A DNA stretch of 64,000 nt, from the NCBI RefSeq assembly GCF_000956505.1, contig NZ_JYIX01000031.1, positions 62,001-126,000 of the forward strand, read 5' to 3'. The translations under genes and the position numbers were made by a program. The DNA is from Microbacterium azadirachtae (GTDB taxonomy: Bacteria; Actinomycetota; Actinomycetes; Actinomycetales; Microbacteriaceae). This document shows, piece after piece, positions 9,001 through 17,636 of this stretch. How positions within the stretch are numbered: position 1 is the stretch's first letter; every line of letters starts with the position of its first letter. The notes under the pieces were generated by a model. The model was not told where the DNA came from. It worked only from the letters and a program-made list of their open reading frames with translations, and did not search any database.

Positions 9001-10506
9001 TCACGCCTGAAGGGCGGCCGTCGCCTCGACCAGCCGGTCGGCGACGGCGTCGAGGTGATCGCGCTTGGCGTCGCGCCAGCGGCGCAGCTCCTGCTCGGTC
9101 TCCTGCCGGGCTGCGGCCATGCGGGCGACCTCGCTCGGGGCGGCGCCGCCGGTCGACGTGCGCACGGCGACGAAGTTGTCGGCGTCGAGCGCACGGGCGA
9201 CGTCGTCGGTCGTGAGGGGGACCTCGCGACCCGTCACCTCCTGGGCGACCTCGCGCACGCGGTCGGTGGAGACGGACCGCACGTCGGTCATCCCCGCGGC
9301 GTCGGCCTCGCGGACGATCCGGGAGACGACGGTGTGCGCCTGGGTGAAGGTGAGCCCTCCGTCGCGCACGAGCGTGTCGGCCAGCTCCGTGGCGTTCGCG
9401 AACGACGCCAGTGCGCGCTCGCGCATCACGTCGGTGTTCACCTGGATCGTCCCGAGCACGCCGGTCAGCAGGTGCAGGACGTCGGTGAGGGTGTCGACGG
9501 CGCGCCACGCGTACGGCTGGAGGTCGTCCTCGGTGTCGACGATGTCGCCGAACGGGGTGTTGTGCATCATCGTGAGCACGGTCGCCGCGCTCGCCGACGC
9601 CGCCGACAGCAGGGACCGGGAGTGCTCGATGGAGACCGGGTTGCGCTTCTGCGGCATGATCGAGGAGATCTGCACGTAGGGGGCCGCGACCCGGTACAGG
9701 CCGAACTCCGCCGTGCACCAGGTGAGGAAGTCGACGCAGCTGCGCCCGGTGTCGATCGCCATGAGCTGCAGCGCGATCGCGGAGTGCGCGATGTAGTCGG
9801 TCGCGGCGACGGCGTCGTAGGAGTTCTCCACCAGCCCGCCGAAGCCGAGCAGGCGCGCCATGTTCTCGCGGTCGATCGCGAAGCCGGTGCCGGTGAGCGC
9901 CGCCCCGCCCATCGGCGAGAAGTCGAGGCTCTCGTACGCCTGCTCGACGCGGCGGATGTCCCGCCCGAGCACGTCGGCGATCGCCAGGAAGCGGTGCCCG
10001 AGCACGGAGGGCTGCGCCGGCTGCGTGTGGGTGTGCTCGAGGGTGAGCGTGTCGGCATGCTCTGCGCCGAGCCGGATCAGCGTCGCATAGAGCTCGCCGG
10101 CGGCGTCGAGCACCTTCAGCAGCTGGCGCCGCATGACCATGCGGTACAGGGTCATGCCCATGTCGTTCCGGCTGCGCGCCGTGTGCAGGCTGCCGGTGAC
10201 CTCTCCGCCGATCCGCATGAGCTCGTGCTCGACGGTGAAGAACAGGTCCTCGAACTCGCCGGTGTACTCGCTGGCCGCGAGGGCGCCCAGGTCGAGCCCG
10301 TCGATGGCCGACGCGATGGTCGCGGCCTCCGCATCGCCGAGGATGCCGGCGTCGTGCAGCATCACCAGGTGCGCCCGGTGGATCTGGATCATGGACGGCA
10401 GCAGCATCCGCTTGGCCTCGTTGTACGCGGGGCGCAGCACGGCCGTGGTGTAGCTCTCGCCGGGGAAGGATGCGCCGTCGCGCTGGACGATCTCGTCGCG
10501 GTTCAT
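9001..10506 (-). CDS. Argininosuccinate-lyase-like enzyme, non-canonical
   Basis: Member of the aspartase/fumarase superfamily, 501 residues. These enzymes eliminate fumarate from N- or O-linked succinyl compounds. Family landmarks are LHTARSRND (107-115), EHTHTQPAQP (His160 region) and the signature loop SSIMPQKRNP (281-290). Differences from housekeeping ArgH: Met116 where ArgH has Gln (RSRNDQ), Arg288 and Val291 where ArgH has Lys and Asp (KKNPD), and about 35 extra residues. No argG is nearby. It sits between a transporter and a sugar kinase, so the substrate is probably an imported conjugate. EDDS lyase is a known precedent for such a paralogue. The true substrate is unknown. Confidence 0.75.
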   Translation of the reverse strand: MNRDEIVQRDGASFPGESYTTAVLRPAYNEAKRMLLPSMIQIHRAHLVMLHDAGILGDAEAATIASAIDGLDLGALAASEYTGEFEDLFFTVEHELMRIGGEVTGSLHTARSRNDMGMTLYRMVMRRQLLKVLDAAGELYATLIRLGAEHADTLTLEHTHTQPAQPSVLGHRFLAIADVLGRDIRRVEQAYESLDFSPMGGAALTGTGFAIDRENMARLLGFGGLVENSYDAVAATDYIAHSAIALQLMAIDTGRSCVDFLTWCTAEFGLYRVAAPYVQISSIMPQKRNPVSIEHSRSLLSAASASAATVLTMMHNTPFGDIVDTEDDLQPYAWRAVDTLTDVLHLLTGVLGTIQVNTDVMRERALASFANATELADTLVRDGGLTFTQAHTVVSRIVREADAAGMTDVRSVSTDRVREVAQEVTGREVPLTTDDVARALDADNFVAVRTSTGGAAPSEVARMAAARQETEQELRRWRDAKRDHLDAVADRLVEATAALQA

Positions 10507-10541
10507 TCTCTATCTCTCTCTGAAGGGTCTGTGGGCGGCGG

Positions 10542-12284
10542 TCAGAAGGCGGGCGTCGCCGCTTCCCTGGCTTCCATGCGCCGGGTGACGATCAGCACGA
10601 CCAGCACCAGGAGGACCTGGATCATGCCGTACACCGAACCGGTGCCGATGTTGCCCTGGTAGTTCTCGTTGTTCACCGCGATCGACAGGGGGATCCACTC
10701 GGGGGTGTAGATCAGGATGCTCGCCACGAACTCGCCGACGCCGTCGACGAACGCCAGCAGCGCACCGGCCATGATGCCGCGCGAGATGAGCGGCAGCACC
10801 ACGCGGCGGAACGCGTACCACCAGCTCGCGCCGAGGCTGCGGGCCGCATCCTCCAGGTTCGGGTCGAGCTGCGAGAAGGACGCGACGGTGGATCGGAAGA
10901 TCAGCGGGTTGAACCGCACGAAGTACGCGAGCGGAAGGATCGCGAACGTGCCGACCAGCACCTGCCCGAAGGCGAAGGGCGAGGGACTCGAGAACGCGGT
11001 GATGAGGTTGATGGCGACCACCGTGCCCGGCAGCGCCCAGGGAAGCATGATCGCGATGTCGAGCGCGAGCTTGCCGCGGAACCGCATCCGGCTCATCACG
11101 TAGGCCGCGCCGGCGCCGAGGATCATGGCGCCGCCGACGGCGATCACGCTCATCAGCAGGGAGTTGGTCACCGGGCGCCAGAACTCGAAGCCGCTGAACA
11201 GCTGGCCCCACCACTCGAGCGTGTACTGCGTGGGCAGCGCGCTCATCCGCCAGCCGCCCTTCGCCGTGACCGAGAGCACCGCGATCATGAGGATCGGCAG
11301 CACCAGGAACAGCGTCACGGGGACGGCGACGACGAAGAGCAGCACCCGGAGGGGCGTGGAGGCCACGGTCGACCGCTTGCGTCCGCCGCCCTTGGACTGG
11401 GTGCGGTACACCTTGCGCTGCTCGTAGGAGCGGATGATCGCGAGGAACACGATCGAGATCACCGCGAGCGTGGTGGAGATGATCGACGCGAGTCTCATGT
11501 CGCCGTTGGTCTTGGCGATCACGATCTGCTGGGTCATCACGTCGGTGTACTGGAAGAGCAAGGGGGCGGTGTACGACGACATCGCGGACATGAAGGTGAT
11601 GAGCGAGCCCGCGACCAGCGCCGGCGTGAGCATGGGCAGCACGACCTTGGCCCAGATGCGCGCGGTTCGCGCCCCCATCGAGGCCGCCGCCTCCTCGAGC
11701 GACGCGTCCGAGTTCGCGAGCGCCGCCGAGACCGTGAGGAAGAAGTAGGGGTACATCGTCATGGCGTGCACGATGAGCACGCCGGCGACGCCCTGCAGCC
11801 AGAAGGCCTTCTGATCGACGCCGAAGAGCTCGTGCAGGGCGAACGGGATCCGTCCGCCGACGCCGAACAGGAGCTTGAACGACCACACGCCCATGAGCGG
11901 GGGCAGCGCGATCGGGAGCAGCGCCAGCACCTGGAACACGCGTCGGCCGGGGAACTCCCAGCGCGTGAGCAGGATCGCCACGCCGGTGCCGAGCACTCCC
12001 GCGCACAGCACGGACAGCAGCGACAGCACGATCGATCCGCCGATCGCGGAGGTCTGCGTGGGGTTGGCGAAGAAGTCGCCCCAGGCCTTGAACGAGAACC
12101 CGAGGATCTCGGCCTTGTCCTGCGAGACGCTGCGTCGTGCGGTCGCGATCATCGGCCCGATGACGTAGCCGAGCAGGACGACGAGCAGGAGGGCGAGGGT
12201 GAGCGCCGTCGACCAGCGTCGGCGGATCCAGGACGGGCGCTTCGACGGCCCGACGACGCGCTGGGCGTTGGTGAGCGTGACCAT
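10542..12284 (-). CDS. Fused ABC transporter permease (FbpB/AfuB type)
   Basis: Inner-membrane permease of 580 residues with two tandem permease domains of about six spans each. EAA-type loops are visible as LEEAAASMGARTARIWAKVV and LEDAARSLGASWWYAFRRVV. Such fused permeases serve importers once labelled ferric, a family that also contains hexose-phosphate (AfuABC) and 2-aminoethylphosphonate systems, so iron should not be assumed. Its ATG shares one base with the ATPase stop (TGATG at 12284), giving translational coupling. Confidence 0.88.
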   Translation of the reverse strand: MVTLTNAQRVVGPSKRPSWIRRRWSTALTLALLLVVLLGYVIGPMIATARRSVSQDKAEILGFSFKAWGDFFANPTQTSAIGGSIVLSLLSVLCAGVLGTGVAILLTRWEFPGRRVFQVLALLPIALPPLMGVWSFKLLFGVGGRIPFALHELFGVDQKAFWLQGVAGVLIVHAMTMYPYFFLTVSAALANSDASLEEAAASMGARTARIWAKVVLPMLTPALVAGSLITFMSAMSSYTAPLLFQYTDVMTQQIVIAKTNGDMRLASIISTTLAVISIVFLAIIRSYEQRKVYRTQSKGGGRKRSTVASTPLRVLLFVVAVPVTLFLVLPILMIAVLSVTAKGGWRMSALPTQYTLEWWGQLFSGFEFWRPVTNSLLMSVIAVGGAMILGAGAAYVMSRMRFRGKLALDIAIMLPWALPGTVVAINLITAFSSPSPFAFGQVLVGTFAILPLAYFVRFNPLIFRSTVASFSQLDPNLEDAARSLGASWWYAFRRVVLPLISRGIMAGALLAFVDGVGEFVASILIYTPEWIPLSIAVNNENYQGNIGTGSVYGMIQVLLVLVVLIVTRRMEAREAATPAF

Positions 12285-13369
12285 CAGCTGTCCGCCGGCA
12301 CGCAGTACGCGGCGTCCTCCGGCAGGACCACCCGCAGGGCGTCGCCGCGCGTGGGGCGCATGTGGGACCCGGTGAGGTCGACCTTGATGCGGCCCACCGC
12401 GGTGTCCAGCTCGCAGGAGAGCGAGTGGCCGATGAAGTCGACGTCCGCCACCGTGCCGGAGACGGCGTTGGCGTCGTCGGCGGCGCCGGCGAGGCGGACG
12501 TTCTCGGCGCGGATCGTCGCGATCACGTCCGATCCGACGGCGAAGTCGACGCCGGGGGCGGCCGAGCCGGTGCGCACCGCGAGAGTGCTGCCGTCGGACA
12601 GTGTGAGCTCGGCGCGGCCGCCGTCGCTCCGGCGCACGGTGGCGCGGAGCAGGTTGTTGCGTCCGAGGAATCCGGCGACGAACGCGGTGAGCGGCCGGCT
12701 GTACACCTCGTCCGGGGTGCCCACCTGGTGCACGACGGCCGTGTTCATGACGGCGATGCGGGTGGACATCGCCAGCGCCTCCGCCTGGTCATGGGTGACA
12801 TAGACCGAGGTGATCCCGGTCTCGGCGTGCAGGTCGCGCAGAGCGCTGCGCATCTCGAGTCGCAGCTTCGCGTCGAGGTTCGACATCGGCTCGTCGAGCA
12901 GCAGGAGCTGCGGACGGAAGACGAGCGCCCGGGCGAGCGCGACGCGCTGCTGCTGCCCGCCCGAGAGCTCGTCCACGCGTGCATTCGCCTGGGCCGAGAG
13001 GCCCACCTGCTGCAGGACGTCGGAGATCCGACGGGCGGCCTCGGCCTTCTGCACCCCGCGCACGTCCAGCCCGAAGCCGACGTTGCGGCTCACGGACATG
13101 TGCGGGAAGAGGGCGTAGTTCTGGAACACCAGGCCCACGTCGCGCTTGTTCGCCGGAGCGTACGTCACATCACGATCGTCGAAGTGGATCGTGCCGCTGT
13201 CGGGTTCCTCGAACCCGGCGATCATGCGCAGCGTCGTCGACTTGCCGCAACCCGACGGGCCGAGGAGGGTGAAGAACTCCCCGTCGTCGATCGTCAGGTC
13301 GATGCCGTTCACGACGGTGCCGGAGCGGGCGAACGATTTGCGGAGCTGGTGCAGAGAGACCGAGACCAT
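12284..13369 (-). CDS. ABC transporter ATP-binding protein (FbpC/PotA type)
   Basis: Cytoplasmic ATPase of the importer, 361 residues. Walker A GPSGCGKST (37-45), signature LSGGQQQR (135-142), Walker B LLLLDEP (155-161) and the switch His193 in VTHDQAEA are intact. The last 120 residues form the TOBE-type regulatory region typical of FbpC, PotA and MalK ATPases. It follows the binding-protein gene by eight bases and is coupled to the permease. Confidence 0.9.
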   Translation of the reverse strand: MVSVSLHQLRKSFARSGTVVNGIDLTIDDGEFFTLLGPSGCGKSTTLRMIAGFEEPDSGTIHFDDRDVTYAPANKRDVGLVFQNYALFPHMSVSRNVGFGLDVRGVQKAEAARRISDVLQQVGLSAQANARVDELSGGQQQRVALARALVFRPQLLLLDEPMSNLDAKLRLEMRSALRDLHAETGITSVYVTHDQAEALAMSTRIAVMNTAVVHQVGTPDEVYSRPLTAFVAGFLGRNNLLRATVRRSDGGRAELTLSDGSTLAVRTGSAAPGVDFAVGSDVIATIRAENVRLAGAADDANAVSGTVADVDFIGHSLSCELDTAVGRIKVDLTGSHMRPTRGDALRVVLPEDAAYCVPADS

Positions 13370-13377
13370 GCGTCAGA

Positions 13378-14475
13378 TCAGCCCTTGTCCTTGATGTTGT
13401 CGGCCCAGTAGGTCATCCACTCGCTCTGGTGGTCGGCGAACACCTTCCAGTCGATCTTCATCTCGTTGATCTTGAAGTCCTTCATCCAGGTCGGCTGCTT
13501 GTCCTTCGGGATGTCCATCGCGGGGATCTGGTAGTAGTCGGTCGCGAGCTTCGCCTGCATCCCCGGCTCCATCAGGAAGTCCATGAACGACTTGGAGGCG
13601 GATGCCTGCTTCGCGTTCTTGATGATGCCGACGCCGTCGACGAGCACGGGAGCGCCCGACTTCGGCATGATGTAGCCCCACGGGCGGTTGTTCTTGAGCG
13701 GCTGGATCAGCGCGTCCTGCATGTTCCAGACCGTGACCTGACCGGTGCCCTGGTCGAGCTGGGTGTACATGTCGTCGGGGTTGGCGGCGTACGAGACGGT
13801 GTTGGCGTCGATCTTCTTCAGGAGGTCGTAGCCGGCCTCTGGCTTGCCGTCCTTCGCGAACGCCGAGTAGACCATCGAGGCGTAGATCGTGCGCATCGTG
13901 CCGGAGGGCATGACGTCGCGGATGACGATCTTGTCCTTCCACTCGGGGCTCGCGAGGTCCGCCCAATCCTGCGGAGCGGTCTTCTCGGTGAGGAGGTCGG
14001 AGTTGTAGATGATGACCTCCGGCAGCAGCATCTCCGCCGTCCAGCGGTTCTCGGGGTCCTTGTACTTGTCCGGAACGCCCTTGTCGTTCTTCGGCGTGTA
14101 CGCGTCGAGCAGCCCCTCGGAGGCGGCCTGCTCGAACTGCTGCTGGGTGCCGCCCCAGAGGAAGCCCGCCTGCGGGTTGCCCTTCTCGGCGCGGACCCGG
14201 TCGAGGTTGTCCTGTGCGCCGGCGATGACCGTCTGCACCTTGCCCTTGTACTCGGGGAACTTCTTCTCGAACTCGCCCACGACCCAGGCGACCTCGTCCT
14301 TGTCGCGCCCGGTGTAGATCGTGAGGCCTTCGCTCGGCGCATCCGTGGCGGACGCCTTGGTCTGGGTCGGCTTCGCAGCGCTGACGTCGCCGGCGCAGCC
14401 CGAGAGCAGCAGTGCTCCGGCGGAGGCGAGGCCCGCGGCGGCGAGCAGGGGTCGGGTGATCTTGTGTGCCTTCAT
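13378..14475 (-). CDS. ABC transporter solute-binding lipoprotein (AfuA/FbpA-like)
   Basis: Exported binding protein, 365 residues, with a signal peptide ending in lipobox LSGC, so it is lipid-anchored. The mature start LTIYTGRDKDEVAWVVGEFEKKF is typical of the periplasmic-binding family that includes FbpA, FutA, AfuA and AEP-binding proteins. WADLASPEWKDKI is another family hallmark. GAGGAA precedes the ATG. Its genes cluster with deacetylase, lyase and sugar kinase, which favours an organic phosphate- or carboxylate-bearing ligand over free ferric iron; this is inference. Confidence 0.85.
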   Translation of the reverse strand: MKAHKITRPLLAAAGLASAGALLLSGCAGDVSAAKPTQTKASATDAPSEGLTIYTGRDKDEVAWVVGEFEKKFPEYKGKVQTVIAGAQDNLDRVRAEKGNPQAGFLWGGTQQQFEQAASEGLLDAYTPKNDKGVPDKYKDPENRWTAEMLLPEVIIYNSDLLTEKTAPQDWADLASPEWKDKIVIRDVMPSGTMRTIYASMVYSAFAKDGKPEAGYDLLKKIDANTVSYAANPDDMYTQLDQGTGQVTVWNMQDALIQPLKNNRPWGYIMPKSGAPVLVDGVGIIKNAKQASASKSFMDFLMEPGMQAKLATDYYQIPAMDIPKDKQPTWMKDFKINEMKIDWKVFADHQSEWMTYWADNIKDKG

Positions 14476-14546
14476 TTGTCTTCCTCGTCGAAGTGGTGCG
14501 GCGGGTGCCGCGGATCGGGTGGGGTTCGGGGGAATGGGGGATGCGA

Positions 14547-15668
14547 TCAGAGGCCTCCCGTGAGCAGCTGCTGCCAGCAGCGGTTCACCGCCGAGTCGAG
14601 CACCGCGTTCGGATTCGCGCGGGCGGCTCTGACGTCGGGGGCGAACGGGAGATTCCTGCGGACGGGCTCGAGCATCTCCGCGTGGTCCTCCGGACGGAAG
14701 GCCCTTGCGTGCCCGCCGAGCAGGATCACGTGCGGATCGAGGATGGCGGTGATGACCGCGATCGCGTGCGAGAACGAGGCGAGGATCTCCGTGCGGAGGG
14801 TCTGGGCCGCGGGATCGCCGGCGTCCGCCAGCGCGAGCAGGCGGTCCACGGCCTGTCCGCCGATGTCGTGGCCGGCGGCCTCGAGCCGCGCCGCGATGGC
14901 GATCGTGGAGGTGGAGTCCTCGAAGTCGGTGCGATCGGTGGCGCTGAGCGGGAAGAGCCCGATCTCGCCCGCGGCGCCGTGGTCGCCCTCGATGAGACGG
15001 CCGCCCGCGATGATGCCCGCGCCGATGCCGCGCTCGCCGAGGTAGAGATAGACGGCGTTGCGGCCGGCGCGCAGGTCGAGGCTGCGGCGTTCGGAGGCCA
15101 TCATGAGGTTCACGTCGTTGTCGATCGTGACGACGGTCCCGAAGCGGTCGCGCAGCATGGTGCGCAGCGGCACCACCGACTCCCAGCCGAGATCGGGAGC
15201 CGCGCTCACGTCGCCGGTCTCCGCGTCGACCACGCCCGGCACCGCGACGCCGATGGCCAGGAGGTGCGGCGTGCGCTCGACCAGGCCCGCGACGAGCTCG
15301 ATGATGGCGGCCGGGTCGACCCGGCCCGACGTCGCGGGCGCGACGGTCTCGGCGATCACGCCGCCGTGCAGGTTGATGCTGCGGGCCCGCAGCGAGTCCG
15401 AGGCGCAGGAGACGGATAGCAGTGCTCCGTAGTCGCGCACCACCTCGAGCTGCACGGGCGGGCGGCCGATGCTCTGGGCCTGGTTGCCGACCTCGCGCAG
15501 CACGCCGTCATCCAGAAGGCTGCGCACGACGCGGGTGATGAGGGAGGAGCTGACGCCGAACTGCTCGACGAGGTCGGTGCGGCTCTTGCGCTGCTCGTGC
15601 AGGGCGCCCACGATGCGGGCGCGCTGGGTGCGACGGTCGTCGAGCGCGAGGGTCGGGCGCGCCATCAT
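14547..15668 (-). CDS. ROK-family transcriptional repressor (NagC/XylR type)
   Basis: DNA-binding ROK protein, 373 residues. An N-terminal winged helix-turn-helix (about 10-70: RTDLVEQFGVSSSLITRVVRSLLDDGVL) is followed by a ROK sugar-binding domain with VVTIDNDVNLMMASE and GERGIGAGIIAGG. The zinc cysteine cluster of kinases is missing, as in many repressors. It overlaps the upstream PIG-L stop (ATGATG), so the second ATG at 15665 is also possible. It probably represses this operon, with the sugar or sugar phosphate as inducer. Confidence 0.85.
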   Translation of the reverse strand: MMARPTLALDDRRTQRARIVGALHEQRKSRTDLVEQFGVSSSLITRVVRSLLDDGVLREVGNQAQSIGRPPVQLEVVRDYGALLSVSCASDSLRARSINLHGGVIAETVAPATSGRVDPAAIIELVAGLVERTPHLLAIGVAVPGVVDAETGDVSAAPDLGWESVVPLRTMLRDRFGTVVTIDNDVNLMMASERRSLDLRAGRNAVYLYLGERGIGAGIIAGGRLIEGDHGAAGEIGLFPLSATDRTDFEDSTSTIAIAARLEAAGHDIGGQAVDRLLALADAGDPAAQTLRTEILASFSHAIAVITAILDPHVILLGGHARAFRPEDHAEMLEPVRRNLPFAPDVRAARANPNAVLDSAVNRCWQQLLTGGL

Positions 15669-16549
15669 CGCGCCGCCACGGGCAGCAGCTCGGTCTCGTA
15701 GTCCGCGGACGTGCGGTGCCCGCCCTTCACGCGGATGAACCACTCGCGATCCTGGATACGCATCCCCCGCCCGGAGGCGAGCACCCAGTACGGGCCCTTC
15801 ACGGTGAGCTGCGTGCGATGGCAGTCGAGGGCGGCCGCCTTCGCGTCGAGGTGCGCCGACACGTCGAACTCGACGTCGATCTCCTCGTCGTCGTGCACGC
15901 CGTCGGGGTACTCGGCCGGATCCGGGTCGACCCACAGCCCGAGTTCGTCCGCGTGCGTGGCGAGGGCGGTCAGCTCGTCGACGATCAGGCGACGGGGCAC
16001 GGCCGTCCAGTAGACGGCCGGCACGTCCCACACCGGGCCGTCGAGTGCGGCATCGGGGTCGGCGGCGAGCTCGACGCCGCGCATCGCGACGCGGTGGGTC
16101 TGGATGTGATCGGGGTGCCCGTAGCCGCCGTTCGGGTCGTAGGTGATGACGACCTGAGGGCGGACCTCGCGGATGATCTCCGCCATGAGCAGCCCCGCCT
16201 CATCGAGGTCGGCCTGCCAGAAGGCGTCGGCGCGGTCGTTGGCGGCGATCCCCATCCGCCCGGAATCGCGGAAGCGGCCCGGCCCGCCGAGGTAGCGGTG
16301 GTCCGCCACGCCGAGCGCGGACATCGCCGCGTCGAGCTCGCGTGCACGCTCCGGGCCGAGCGCGTCGTCCTGGTCGACGTGCAGGTGCGACAGCTCGGGG
16401 ACGGCGATCCGGCCCTGCTCGCCCTGCGTCGACGTCACCACGGTCACGCCGTGCCCTTCGGCGACCAGCCGCGCGATCGTTCCCCCCGTCGCGCAGCTCT
16501 CATCGTCGGGATGAGCGTGCGCGAGCAGGACGTGGGATCCGTTCGCCAT
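15665..16549 (-). CDS. PIG-L family deacetylase, MshB/Mca-like
   Basis: Cytoplasmic metal-dependent amidase, 294 residues, close in length to MshB and Mca of mycothiol metabolism. Metal-binding motifs are AHPDDE (12-17) and GYGHPDHIQTH (about 142-151). AGGAGA lies upstream of the ATG. Family members deacetylate GlcNAc-inositol or cleave mycothiol S-conjugates. Being first gene of an operon with its own repressor, importer, lyase and sugar kinase, it is more likely catabolic than the housekeeping MshB, but this cannot be decided from sequence alone. A MshB or Mca role remains the main alternative. Confidence 0.8.
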   Translation of the reverse strand: MANGSHVLLAHAHPDDESCATGGTIARLVAEGHGVTVVTSTQGEQGRIAVPELSHLHVDQDDALGPERARELDAAMSALGVADHRYLGGPGRFRDSGRMGIAANDRADAFWQADLDEAGLLMAEIIREVRPQVVITYDPNGGYGHPDHIQTHRVAMRGVELAADPDAALDGPVWDVPAVYWTAVPRRLIVDELTALATHADELGLWVDPDPAEYPDGVHDDEEIDVEFDVSAHLDAKAAALDCHRTQLTVKGPYWVLASGRGMRIQDREWFIRVKGGHRTSADYETELLPVAAR

Positions 16550-16599
16550 GGGTGATCTCCTCTGATCTTCGAGCCCGGCGCCGTCGGCGAGGCGAATTA

Positions 16600-16618
16600 G
16601 ATTCTGACAGCAAGAATC
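16600..16618 (-). promoter_or_regulatory. Candidate operator of the PIG-L/ROK operon
   Basis: Inverted repeat GATTCT-N7-AGAATC, 51 bases upstream of the first gene. Its centre holds CTGACAGCAA, related to CTAACAGCAA before the other PIG-L gene. The position suits autorepression by the ROK protein. The assignment is inference. Confidence 0.45.
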
Positions 16619-16668
16619 AAAGTGGAGCCAGACCGGAAAATAAGTCGGATCCCGCGGGTGGTCCGTTT

Positions 16669-16683
16669 TGATAATGATTCTCA
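16669..16683 (+). promoter_or_regulatory. Zur box of znuACB
   Basis: TGATAATGATTCTCA is a 15-bp palindrome of the form TGANAATNATTNTCA, the actinobacterial Zur pattern. It lies 20 bases before znuA and just upstream of TAGGGT (16691-16696), which would be the -10 of a leaderless or near-leaderless transcript. Zinc-loaded Zur bound here would block the promoter. A Fur-family gene with Zur features sits at 26014. Confidence 0.9.
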
Positions 16684-16703
16684 TTTAACGTAGGGTCGAG
16701 GAC

Positions 16704-17636
16704 ATGACCAAGCCCCTCGCCGCCCTCGCCCTCGCCGCCGCCTCGCTCCTCGCGCTCGCGGGATGCTCCGCAACGACGGCGGCGGGATCGCCTACCGGGG
16801 GTTCCGCGGACCGGATCCCGGTGACGGCTTCGACGAATGTCTGGGGCGACGTGGCGAAGCAGATCGGCGGCGACCACGTCGAGGTCACTTCGGTCATCGA
16901 CTCGCTCTCCAAGGATCCGCACGAGTACGAGGTGACCGCGGCCGACCAGCTCACGGTCAGCAAGGCGAAGCTCGTCCTGGAGAACGGCGGAGGGTACGAC
17001 GCGTTCATGGGGGACCTCGTCGCGAAGGCCGCCGACTCGGTGCCGGTCGTCTCCGCCGTCACGTTCGCCCCGGGCTGGCCGAAGGGCGAGGACGGCGCCA
17101 AGACGGTCGAGGGCTTCAACGAGCACGTCTGGTACTCGACCGCGGTCGTGGACGACGTGGCCAAGAAGATCGCCGACGAGCTGGGCGCGATCGCCCCCGC
17201 GCACAAAGCCGACTTCGAGAAGAACCTCGCCTCCTTCGAGGAGGGGCTGAAGGGCCTGGATGCGAAGCTCGCCGCGATCAAGGGCGCGCATGACGGCTCC
17301 AAGATCTTCGTGACGGAGCCCGTGCCGCTCTACCTCACCGAGGCGGCAGGGCTGGTGAACGTCACACCCGACGCGTTCAGCCACGCGGTCGAGGAGGGAC
17401 AGGACGTGCCGCCGGCGACCCTGCTCGAAGCCACGAAGCTCATCGACTCCGGCGACGTGAAGGTGCTCTTCGCCAACGCGCAGACCGGCGGCGCCGAGAC
17501 CACGCGCGTGATCGATGCGGCCAAGGGCAAGGGCATCCCCGTGCAGGAGGTCACCGAGCTCGTCCCTGACGGCAAGACCTACCTGACCTGGATGCAGGAC
17601 AACATCGAGACTCTGACCCGTAATCTCGACAAGTGA
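16704..17636 (+). CDS. znuA: Zinc ABC transporter substrate-binding lipoprotein
   Basis: Cluster A-I metal-binding protein, 310 residues, that captures Zn(II) outside the membrane. Lipobox LAGC gives Cys21 as the lipidated residue. Likely metal ligands are His73 in DPHEYE, His141 in FNEHVWYS and a later His in the C-lobe; the long His-rich loop of proteobacterial ZnuA is absent. GAGGA precedes the ATG, and the last four bases overlap the ATPase start. The Zur box upstream supports zinc rather than manganese. Confidence 0.9.
   Translation: MTKPLAALALAAASLLALAGCSATTAAGSPTGGSADRIPVTASTNVWGDVAKQIGGDHVEVTSVIDSLSKDPHEYEVTAADQLTVSKAKLVLENGGGYDAFMGDLVAKAADSVPVVSAVTFAPGWPKGEDGAKTVEGFNEHVWYSTAVVDDVAKKIADELGAIAPAHKADFEKNLASFEEGLKGLDAKLAAIKGAHDGSKIFVTEPVPLYLTEAAGLVNVTPDAFSHAVEEGQDVPPATLLEATKLIDSGDVKVLFANAQTGGAETTRVIDAAKGKGIPVQEVTELVPDGKTYLTWMQDNIETLTRNLDK

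Noticed and set aside
5900-9010. Plus-strand open frame of over 1000 codons
   Set aside because: It runs through the PIG-L gene, the terminator and the ROK kinase gene, all better supported on the minus strand.
10542-14475. Annotation as a ferric iron importer
   Set aside because: The family also includes hexose-phosphate and aminophosphonate importers, and the operon context points to an organic substrate. No Fur-like or iron-box sequence is seen.
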